From: Morchella semilibera
Lineage: Eukaryota > Ascomycota > Pezizomycetes > Pezizales > Morchellaceae
NCBI GenBank assembly: GCA_009192285.1
Contig: WBVU01000011.1
Span: forward strand, 1,856,668-1,920,667
Direction of reading: 5' to 3'
DNA: 64,000 bases
Below the pieces are notes generated by a model that saw nothing but the letters and a program-made list of their open reading frames with translations, was not told the DNA's origin and did no database searches. Position numbers and translations under genes: made by a program. Shown piece after piece: positions 55,371 to 64,000 of the stretch; positions within the stretch are counted from its first letter, which is position 1; the number at the start of each line of letters is the position of its first letter.

Positions 55371-57745
55371 AGTTTGCTGCCTGGTCCTTCCAAATCTCCT
55401 CGGCAGAAAGTGTTTATGATGCCGCCAAAGTTGAATTGTGGGAATTCTGCGGCTACATCATACTGAAGTTCGAAACGATCACATTGCTGATGGCGGCCTC
55501 TACAGCTATGTGCAATCGATCGGCTGCGACTTGTAGTCATACCATTGCTGTGTATCCCTATTTCTGTATCAGTAAAAGCAATAACAACAGTAACGTTTGC
55601 CAGAAGTGGAATCAGTAAGTCTTATCTCGATCTCAGTTCAACCATATCCGTAAGGAGGTAGAATGCGCCAAAGACGGCTCCTCTCCCGGCCACTGGGTTA
55701 TCCTTGACAAATCCACCGATGGCCACCCCTTTGGCTTCGGCTTCGATACCGCTGGGGGCCTCTTCCCCTTTCTCTTGACCTTTTTCTTTCGCTAAGACCG
55801 CTATAGTGCAGGCTTGTCTGGGCTATCAGAAGGCTCTCCTTCGAAGGATAATGAGTCAACCCCAAGCCTTCCAAATTTGTTCACAAGCTACTATCATCTT
55901 CTGCCTTATATTCAACTCCGTCCTTCCCACTCGGGGTCTCCTAGCACTTTGTACGTAGTGCTCAAGGCATTAATGGGAGCCTTGCGTGCCTCGCCCGCCC
56001 TCCCTTTTTCGTGGTCCCGACACTGAACCTGCTACATACTTGCAAGCCCAGGAACGATGCGCACTCGTCGGGGATTAGTCACACATCAGAAGAGCCTATA
56101 CACTATTAGTAGGATACCCGCCCTCCGATTTTACAACCAGTCCAGGCAACAATATGAGCGAAGCTATGGCGATTCCAGGGCTGTCAATCCTGACCACTAT
56201 TTGAGGCTTTCTAGAACTTTCCACTTGTGGTTTAGAGGAGGATTGCAAGCTGGTAGAGGCTTGGGAAGCGGTTTAACCTGAGGAAGATTTTGTTCTTGCC
56301 CTTCCCTGTTTCTCCGTTTGGTATTTGATGCCGCGGTGAATATTATCTGGGCGTTGTCGTGTTTGTAGTACTCAAGATATGAGTCACGGCCTTGGAGAGG
56401 GGACGCCATTTAAACCGGTGGTTTTGAGCTGGCGGTTCCGGATGTGTTTTGTGAGGAGACTTTGTAAATGTGTTGGGGGGTCTAGTTGTTGAGCTAGGGT
56501 GCTCAAGAAGACCTGAGCATAACCGTTAGCTGGCACGACACCACCACGTAATTCGTGTCATTGATATATTTCAACCTGTAGGCCCAGTCTATCGACCTTT
56601 GACAGGCGGAGATAGCAAGTTCTAAGTTTTTGATTGAAGGTCGATTTTTGTCTCGAAAGGTGAAATTTTCTTTCACTCTGCCAACTCAGCTTTCATTCTC
56701 CAATTACATCTTGCCCCAACGATAAGCTCAGAGTCTCGTGGCAAAACTGGCTCTCTAGTGGAGTGGAAATGATACATCTGAGCCCGATATCTCTATATAT
56801 TACATGTAGTTCATAACGTGAAGTTAATATAGGCGGAGCTTTAGCAGTTGAAATAGTTCTTAGCTGCATGATAGTACATGTGGGTAGGATAGTTCATGGA
56901 CCCTAACCCTAAATCGCAAGTAACCCTAACCCACAGTCTAATATTGTTGTCAAACACATGTAATGGGAACCAGGCAGGTGTTGGTGCCTTCTAATTCATA
57001 GCGTATAATACATGTAATAACATTAAAATGGGGCTGTAAATGTGTCAAAAGTACAGCCGCTCCGAGCAACGACGAACCGCAGGCAACAGACCCCAGCCAA
57101 TCGTGGGTGCCACTGTTTCAACGCCCTAGACAACCTACTCGTTCTAGTTGTCGCTCCAAAGCCAACTGTAATTTTTCCCAACAGTAGTAAATTTTACCAT
57201 CAGTGTTGAAAATAATACCACCACTTATCCAGTTCTTATGGTTGTAAAAGCGCAGACCTTTTGGCCAATTGAAAGGGGCTATATAGTGCCAATATAAATG
57301 AACATTGTCCACCGGTGTGGAATTTTACTATTTATTCATCAGTGCTGGAATTTTACTGGTGGCAGGTATTTCGCAGTATTGGGATTAATGATTGGTGGTA
57401 TAGCGCGGCGCAAAACTGAAATTCAGTGTTTATACTGGCACAAGGACTGAAATTCAGTGGTTATGCCACAGTGGTAAAAATTTACTACCGTTGGTAAATT
57501 CAATTTTACACATTTACCGCTCCATATACTGCTCCATATATATACCGCTCCATACATTACATATTAAAGGCTACATTAAAGGTCCTCAACTCAGAATACG
57601 TTAAGTATATTGGTTAAATATACCCGCGCGCCAAATACAAGTACAAAGGGAATTCGCATTGATAAATGAGTAGACAGTATCGATACAACATAGGAAAACG
57701 AGTCTTGAAGAGTGGTACAGAGTCACAGCTAGTGTCTTCGTATAG
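55371..57745. other. Interval without a supported gene; short telomere-like repeat
   Basis: Frames on both strands between 55.4 and 56.4 kb look partly protein-like but lack motifs. A (CCCTAA)-type patch lies at 56900-56932. GTGGTAAA and TTTACC-like short inverted segments recur around 57180-57500. Confidence 0.45.
56900..56932. repeat. Interstitial telomere-like CCCTAA repeats
   Basis: Contains CCCTAACCCTAAA, then ten unrelated bases, then TAACCCTAACCC. These match the fungal telomere unit TTAGGG on the opposite strand. Two short runs of two units each are too few for a functional telomere. Confidence 0.6.
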
Positions 57746-58814
57746 TTAACATCCTTCCAACCTTCTTTGATCGTTAACAACATCTCTCAAATGCGGTGTT
57801 TCTCCTTTCTCGGTAATGCCGGGGACCCAATCCTCTCGCCTCATCGCGACCCATAGAACACCACCAATAGCAGATAGTATAGTGATAGTATCAAGAACCG
57901 TTTGGGCGACATTGATGCGTGCCCAGGGGTATTCAAACTCTCTGAAAGACATCAAATCGACAAGGACAAAGAAAATGCCGTTGATGATTATCGCGGTCGA
58001 AACAAGGGCTAGGAATATCTTGATCTCCTATATATTCAGGGTAATATATTAGCTTCCAATATCCCCTACCTATATCAGATGGCAGGAGAAAATTTACCCT
58101 TTTGTCTTGGTTTAGTTTATCTGCCCGACGCAAAAGGTGTGACGAGAAGTTTGAGAAGTGAAGGCCACACAGAAGCAGCATGCAGTCATACACAAAAACG
58201 ACTCTGTCCCAGTGTATTTGATAGTGGCCAACTGTATTTTTCCAGGTGACACCCTCTTTTCCCCGATATATATCATTCGAGTCCATGGAGTATTTGATAG
58301 TAAACCCCGTGATCGTGACGGCAATTGCAAACATCACAATTACAAAAAGCCGATCCAGATATATAATAAGTAGCACACTCCCGGGCATCCTCTCAGAATT
58401 GAGGGCGCAGAGACGGTTATGCAAGATTGAGAATATAGATTCCAACAAGCACAGTTTCCCAAGATAGTAACACATTGTGAAAAAGCCGCGCATGATATTA
58501 TATGTCTGCCTAACGCTTAGGTCATCGGCGAGGAAGAGTGTGCCAGTGATGATGTTAAATATTGCGGAAGATGTGAGGAAGATAAACGCGAAGGGGAGCT
58601 GGGCGAGTAAGCCCTTCCGTATATCGCGGTCGGAATACCTGTAGAATACGAATGCACAGCCTAGGAGCCCGGCTAGATAGAGACTGTTTACCGCCACTGG
58701 CGCTTCCATCATAGCTCGTGGGCTTCCGCTATAGTCGACTATGGGATATATGACCTCTGGTGAGGGTTCTGAGGGTCCCACCATCTCTCCATATGCATCT
58801 CGTCGAGGGGCCAT
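57746..58814 (-). CDS. Multi-span integral membrane protein, unknown function
   Basis: Two exons, 58098-58814 and 57746-58027, give 332 aa. After a 40-residue polar N-terminus the chain has about seven hydrophobic spans: SLYLAGLLGCAFVFY, LPFAFIFLTSSAIFNIITG, MRGFFTMCYYLGKLCLLESI, LFVIVMFAIAVTITGF, VVFVYDCMLLLCGL, IFLALVSTAIIINGIFFVLV and TVLDTITILSAIGGVLWVAM. Short basic loops and a charged C-terminal tail follow. The 70-nt intron joins QDKR to EIKIFLALVS. The layout resembles fungal seven-span proteins related loosely to rhodopsin/GPCR-like families. I see no retinal-binding Lys context or clear GPCR motif, so function is not assigned. Confidence 0.8.
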
Positions 58815-59939
58815 TCTTGTTTATATAGGTAGTTGATTTCGCACAAGAGGAACTGTACCAAACGGTGCTGTTTAGGGATTCTAAAGATCTGTGGGGGGGG
58901 GGGGGTGTATTGAGGTCTAGCTTTCAAAATAAAGTGGCCATCAGCACAATAATAAGTAGAGGTTCCGTTTCGGCGAGTCCCCATTGCGCCTTGTTAGGAG
59001 TCCTGCTATTGACAAACCTGATTGTTTGTGGGAGGGAGGCGCAGTGTTACATAATATAGCACTTGCCAGCCAGCTGCAGAGGCGCTCTCGTATAACTAAT
59101 TAACGCCGTTGACCGCGAAGGCTCAAGGTGGGTAGATATTGCGTATTAGTTTTTGATAAATAGATGTATATATCTCTATGGAGCATATTTCAAAGCTCCT
59201 AGATCCACAGGCCAAAAAAGGGGGGGGGGGGGTTCCTGTGGCTAGCAAGGCGTTGTAGAGGATCGTAGAAGTGTTCCCAACTGCAACTCACGCTCGAACG
59301 ACAACACTTAGGTACTACGGCCTTAAGAACACGGGGCGCAATAACAGGAAATAGCAATTATGTATACATGTAACCTTAAGTCTTTTTATCTTTAACCGAT
59401 GCTTTCTACCACTCGCTGGTAACTGCTTCGAGGCTGAGTATATATGAGTTGCATGTCTTGGCGAATATTGCGTTCAAAACATCACCTTGCTGCCTTACTT
59501 GTGACGGAGCTATCTAGGCAACCTAATAGGAAAAAAAAAACTCAGTAATGGTATCTAGGGGCATATTGTCGAATACCGTTGTAATGGTGCAGCCTACATG
59601 TATAGTTGCTATTATAACTGGTAGATGTAAAAATCAATTTCAGCCAATCAGTTGTTAGCTGCATACATGTATATAGTCCATAAATGTAGCTAGATCGACA
59701 AGAGTGATCGCGGGTGACCAGCACAGCCCAACCACAGAACTATGAGTTTAAGCCCCCCCCCCCTGGCCTTTCCCACATGGCCCATACACATGCATGCACC
59801 TTAAGGTCCAAGGAAACCACCCCTACCAGGCTCCGACCACGCTGTATATCGTGCAACCACAAGGCTGATATACCCCCCCCCCCCAAAACCCTCTCGAGGT
59901 TTACTACAACACAGCTTCGAGCCTTTGAGCTATACTCAT

Positions 59940-60233
59940 TAACGTTTTAGACCGGGTACCGTGTCAGACCTAGAAGAGTGCCAACCCCACACAAATTTAT
60001 ACGGAGATTTCCGTTACCAAAGCTATCTCCACCACCTCTTAAGATGTTAATTACCAGATTTTTAGTAAATGAATTCCACTTCAAAACACAAGCATTTAAT
60101 TAGTTTCCAGATTGATTATCCTCTATTATGGTGATTATGGGGTCTTTGCTTTTCGAAGGCTTTATGTCTGCTTTGGTGCCGTTGCCATACGGCACACTTC
60201 TAGGTCTGACACAGTACTGGGTCGAAAACGTTA
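59940..60233. mobile_element. MITE-like element, 294 bp, ~43-bp inverted repeats
   Basis: Left TAACGTTTT[A]GACC...GTGTCAGACCTAGAAG and its inverted counterpart at 60191-60233 agree at roughly 35 of 43 positions. TA lies at both outer ends. The interior is AT-rich and non-coding. Confidence 0.75.
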
Positions 60234-60268
60234 GAGCGTTTTAGTCCCCCATATTTCGGCCATATTCC

Positions 60269-60414
60269 GTCCATAATTCAGACTCGCAGCGCCGAGCCCT
60301 GTAACAGTGTAAAATAGACCAATAGAGAGCCGTAATCACTACAGATCGTTTCCGATTTAGGCAATCTTACAGGACTCGGCGCATATCTCGGCGCTGCGAG
60401 TCTGAATTATGGAC
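60269..60414. mobile_element. MITE-like element with perfect 28-bp inverted repeats
   Basis: Arms 60269-60296 and 60387-60414 are exact reverse complements (GTCCATAATTCAGACTCGCA then GCGCCGAG). The inner segment repeats an ACTCGGCGC/CTCGGCGC unit. Perfect arms suggest it is young or recently homogenised. It starts 35 bp after the previous element, so this spot has been hit twice. Confidence 0.8.
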
Positions 60415-61523
60415 CGGTCCAAACCAACCGTACTACATACAACTAACTGTATAGCGTCCTCCACACAGTATCACGAAATCTCGAAATACTGGCTATGCAT
60501 GCAAGACCAAAATTGCTACTAATTAACAGTCATTTCTGAGGCTGACCAATAGCATCCATGGGCCAATCGTTAAAGAGATAATTATCCCTAGCCGGGGATA
60601 GCTAATTTATCTGGTGTATTGAGAACATTGCCAGTATTGGGAACACTGCAGTAGTAGTACACGTAGTGTGCGAAGGGGCCGGGTTATTACATAGTACTAC
60701 ACATGCGGGGGGGATCTTCATACTGTAAAACAACCGCACCCAGCGGCCGAGAGAGGCGCAGTTATCAAACTTTATATATGCAATATGCGCATAACGCCGT
60801 GTTTGCTAGGATTCATGGCAGGCGCTAAGCATTAAAGCAGTTCATGCAGCGCGGGTATCTACTCTAGAGCAGGGCATGCGCGGAGATACTCTAGGTACAT
60901 GTATGTACGTACCCACTAGAAACACCCTAGCTCGGATCCGGCCCCGCAAATCTTCGCTGAACCCAAGTGCTCGGATTGGAATGGCTAGCACCTAATGATA
61001 TTTTAAATCGGCTGATCGGAGAATAAACAATCGAGGAAGAAGCAAAAAAGCATTCTAAAGCAGGCATTGCCGGGAGGGGAAATTTATAATTGCTTTTGTT
61101 AGGAGAATTTTCAGCCATGGAACCTTAATATACGGCACCCGAGTGATGGTTCATGATGCTTAGGGCCGCCGGGGGAAATTCGAGCCAATTACTTCAACAA
61201 TAACGGCCCGAAAGAGTTCTTAGTAATTGTATCACATTTTCACGAGTTCTCACGAGTTTTCGAAGAAGCAGCAACCAAATATGCTTATGCCCAGTACGAA
61301 ATTGTATCATCTATTTGATGCAAAATACGAAAAGAGGAAGAAGAGAATCCAAACTTCCCACCGCCTCCCCATAAGTCCACCCAACCAGCTCATCCGCAAG
61401 AAAAAAAACTCCCATCCAAAACAGAAACACGGAAAAAATCACCAAAGAAGAAAACCGTCCCAAAGAAAGAAAAGAAAAGGATCCAACTGTCTAACAACCG
61501 GAAAGCTCAAATCCTACGGCCGC

Positions 61524-62113
61524 CTAGTAACGGCCCTGGGTTCCCCTCTCGCTCTGATGCCTCTGGGGGCCACTAGGACGGTATGTGTTGCTTGGGTCGT
61601 CATCCTCGTTGTAGAGGGCGCGGACCTGAAGAGATCCCTCTCCATCGTGTTCCTCGACACGGTCACCAGAGGCGGTATAGCTTACGGTAGTGTTTGTACG
61701 GTGGACCTGGCCAGGGCGGGGCTCAGTGGGGGCACGCTGTACTTGTTGCGACTGAGGCATGTTCGTGGGGGCCTTGCCGGGCTCGTCCCAGTTGTAGTGG
61801 GCACGCATCTTAGGTCCGTTTACATCCCCCCCGGTGTACTCCTCGATGAGGTCGCCGGTCAAGGGGTCGCGGCGGGTGGCTGTCTCGCGGCGGGTGATTC
61901 CAGGCCTGTCAGGCTCGTATTGGCTATTAGCGTTGGCAGCCTGCTGGGCGGCGGCGGCCTGCTGTAATTCATGGTTCCTCAAGGCCTGGTTGATGGTATC
62001 CTGGGAGAGGACGTTTCTGACACGGTCGTCGTTTTGTTCGTATCCACCGCTGTAAAGATGTTAGAAATAGATGATACAAAATCGGAAATGGTAATAGGAA
62101 CATACCTAGACAT
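61524..62113 (-). CDS. Small hydrophilic protein of unknown function
   Basis: Two exons, 62106-62113 (ATGTCTAG only) and 61524-62049, give 177 aa starting MSSGGYEQNDDRVRNVLSQD. The chain is highly polar, with a Gln/Ala-rich stretch (HELQQAAAAQQAANANSQ) at residues about 28-45. A repeated charged motif follows: TRRDPLTGDLIEEYTGGDVNGPKMRAHYNWDE, then SYTASGDRVEEHDGEGSLQVRALYNEDD, two related units of about 40 residues. It has no signal peptide, membrane span or Cys. It resembles intrinsically disordered stress or conidiation proteins, but I recognise no named family. Upstream on its strand are a TATA box (about 62272-62279) and several AGGGG elements (CCCCT on the plus strand, 62284-62370) like stress-response elements. 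A 246-aa plus-strand frame over the same bases is judged a shadow. Confidence 0.75.
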
Positions 62114-64000
62114 TTTGTATAAGCTGTTGTAGGATTGAGAGTTTAAAGTTTGAAGGACTGAATTTTCGAAAGAACCGTGAGAAAGTTCTACTAAATGATG
62201 GTTCAAGGAGGAGGCTTTTGATCTTGTCTGATGAGAGTGAAGAGTGAAATCTGGTGCGGGAATCTCGTCCACTTTATACCAAGTGCCCCCTCATCCATCC
62301 AACGGTAGAACCCTCTTCATCCATCTTTTTTTTTTTTCCGCCTTGCCCCCTCACCAAACCAACCCCTCACTAAGCACCAATCTCTTTCTCTTCCCGCCGC
62401 TATCGACGTGTCGAGCTTGCAGCTATTCCAGTCATGGTGAGGTGGTGTTAGAGGTTAGAGGAGGGGGGGGATGTGGTAGTGGTCCGTGGGTAGTATGGGT
62501 ATGGGAGGGAAGCTCTAACTCAGTCTACTAGACAGCAAGCAAGCCCTTTCTGTTTCTGGGGTTATTGGAGATAGGCATGGTGCTGGTTGGTTCCTCGCCA
62601 CTGCCACCCCACTATCAATCTCTACATACTCTCTGGTAAAACAAAAATCAAACACGAACGAGTGGTTCTTCCCGGATGCATGTGCTGTACAACAACAGGC
62701 TAAGCTCGATCAGATCTGCCCTGCTGCAGAGAAACATGGAGGCGAGAAAAAGAAACATGATTAAAACTATGGCTTCTGGAACGGCGAGACGCCCCCCTGT
62801 TTGTGTTCTGATAATCTTGGTTGCTGTAGGTAGCTCTACTCTTGCTTCCTACACACTAACAGCCTTTTTTGCTACATACATACATATTCGAGATTTAAAT
62901 GCGTGAATGTATGCAGGTTTGTATGTACTTCTACCCTACATACTTCTACACCCAGCTCCCCAAGTACTGCCCCACCTGCACAAAGCGGGGCGGGACAAAG
63001 GGAAAAGGAGGGGCAACGAACGTCACGAACCTCTCTTCCTCGCTCGGCCTCGAAAAGCTCTCTCTCGCATGCGCTGGTTCAAACGGATTGGCCCAGCTGC
63101 AACGGGACCCCAAATATCCTCTTTACCTGAGTGGTAGGTAGTTCTTGCATCAAGGCTAAACCCACAGTTGCAAAGACCTGCCCGACGTGAGGATACACTC
63201 ACTGTATCTTACCTGCATCTGGACTAGATGCTTGGTATCGCCAAGTCGGTTGGCAGATCGCTTGCGAGGGTGATCCTGATGTGTTGGCGGGCAGTTACAG
63301 GGGTCGAGTATACCCTCTTACTCGACACGACATGATAGCAATATCTAAGGGCAGAGAGGCAACCAAAGCTACAGGAAAAGCAGGGCAGAAGGTACATACG
63401 CGCTATGGATGGAGGGGTAGCTCTCGTCGGGGGGGCTTGGAGGCAGTGCTTGTTGTGAGGGGCATCCAGTGTCTGAGACAGAGAACACGCGGGCACTGGC
63501 TCAGGCACAGGAACAAATGATGTCGCGTTGCGTCGGTATCAAGGTACGGGCAATCACGAGAAGCACTACTTTACTAGTAGCAGTGATATCTAGGACTAAA
63601 TAACGTCGATAGTAATGCAGTAATTCTCTAGCTCGGCGGTTAGAGTAGAGTACAACATTTCTCGAGCCCTCTCTCTGTGCTTCACATCAAAAAAGGCGCT
63701 TACTAAAGAGGCACAGAAACAAGACAAAAAGTGAAGCTGAAAAAAAGTGACAACTGTCTATCTACTGCTCGTACATACATACCAAGCCAGGAGCGACAGC
63801 TAATCGCATCCTCAAATTTTTGTTTTGCTTTGAGACATTATCTTGCCCTCCATAACCAACCAACCAACCACCAGCCCCTCTCTTCCCCTCCCTCAAAACG
63901 ACATAACGAACAACGTTCTCTTACTGGGAAAACGTGTTTCCGCCGAATGGAACAACGAAAATACGATCTGATCCCTCAACTCCCCGCCGGATAAAAAAAA
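62114..64000. other. Promoter of the hydrophilic gene and gene-free right end
   Basis: The first ~300 bp hold a TATA box and CCCCT elements for the minus-strand gene. The rest shows overlapping short frames in all three plus frames (62899-63141) without motifs, and C/T-rich leader-like sequence towards 63900 that may precede a gene beyond the window. Confidence 0.5.

Larger units (their letters stand above)
58815..61523. other. Repeat-rich gene-free interval with G/C homopolymers
   Basis: Contains four G or C runs of 11-13 bases (58893-58905, 59220-59232, 59753-59763, 59873-59884) and two adjacent inverted-repeat elements (59940-60233 and 60269-60414). No gene is supported. Plus-strand frames at 61227-61523 are the leading part of a shadow of the minus-strand gene that follows. 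Confidence 0.6.

Noticed and set aside
61227-61967. 246-aa plus-strand frame rich in Lys then Leu/Val/Gly
   Set aside because: It overlaps, antisense, the better supported minus-strand gene, has no motif, and its composition is what the reverse of a polar Gln/Arg-rich frame gives.
1-64000. CRISPR arrays, rRNA genes, LTR elements or viral relics
   Set aside because: No regular spaced repeats, rRNA-like sequence, reverse transcriptase, integrase or capsid-like frames were seen.

Overview
The window looks like nuclear DNA of a filamentous ascomycete (Pezizomycotina). Protein-coding genes carry short GT-AG introns, mostly 50-120 nt with CTAAT/CTGAC-like branch sites. The recognisable products are typical of that group: a Kap123/importin-4 karyopherin, methylthioadenosine phosphorylase, an NmrA-like reductase, F-box proteins, secreted glycoside hydrolases, a Zn2Cys6 regulator and a fungal P450. 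I cannot fix genus or order from the sequence alone. Gene density is low, about 17 genes in 64 kb. Wide AT-rich, gene-poor stretches hold many short inverted-repeat (MITE-like) elements. I read all splice junctions by eye from frame, splice signals and family conservation.

Layout. 2.3-5.9 kb: importin beta (+), including one GC-AG intron. 8.1-9.4 kb: an amidoligase (+). 10.9-11.3 kb: a small secreted protein (-). 12.1-13.5 kb: MTA phosphorylase (+). 14.5-15.7 kb: a GH5 glucanase pseudogene (+), whose stops sit where Gln or Trp is expected, as after RIP. 17.5-18.6 kb: NmrA-like reductase (+). 19.7-20.7 kb: CE1-type secreted esterase (-). 21.7-24.4 kb: two divergent F-box genes sharing a 400-bp promoter. 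26.8-28.1 kb: mitochondrial oxoglutarate/malate-type carrier (+). 29.9-33.1 kb: a divergent pair, GH27 alpha-galactosidase (-, ten exons) and a FAS1-domain secreted protein (+). 34.9-36.3 kb: a divergent cytochrome P450 (-). 37.0-41.0 kb: a large GH106 alpha-L-rhamnosidase (-). 41-48 kb: a gene desert. 48.0-52.6 kb: a convergent pair, Zn2Cys6 transcription factor (+) and intracellular GH88 unsaturated glucuronyl/rhamnogalacturonyl hydrolase (-). 54.3-55.4 kb: remains of an unrecognised gene (-). 57.7-58.8 kb: a multi-span membrane protein (-). 61.5-62.1 kb: a small hydrophilic protein with an 8-nt first coding exon (-).

How the genes may work together (inference). Between 19 and 53 kb lie a CE1 esterase, GH27, GH106 and GH88, with a pathway-type Zn2Cys6 activator beside GH88. 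Together these could debranch and deconstruct pectin (rhamnogalacturonan I) or rhamnosylated and galactosylated plant glycosides. A CGG-N7-CCG palindrome upstream of GH106 is a candidate site for such an activator.

The main non-genic signal is a set of MITE-like elements. One 171-bp family has Tc1/mariner-style TA-CAGT...ACTG-TA ends, with two full copies 94% identical, one diverged inverted copy and one fragment. Several other inverted-repeat elements belong to different families. The octamer TACATGTA and its variants recur often between genes.
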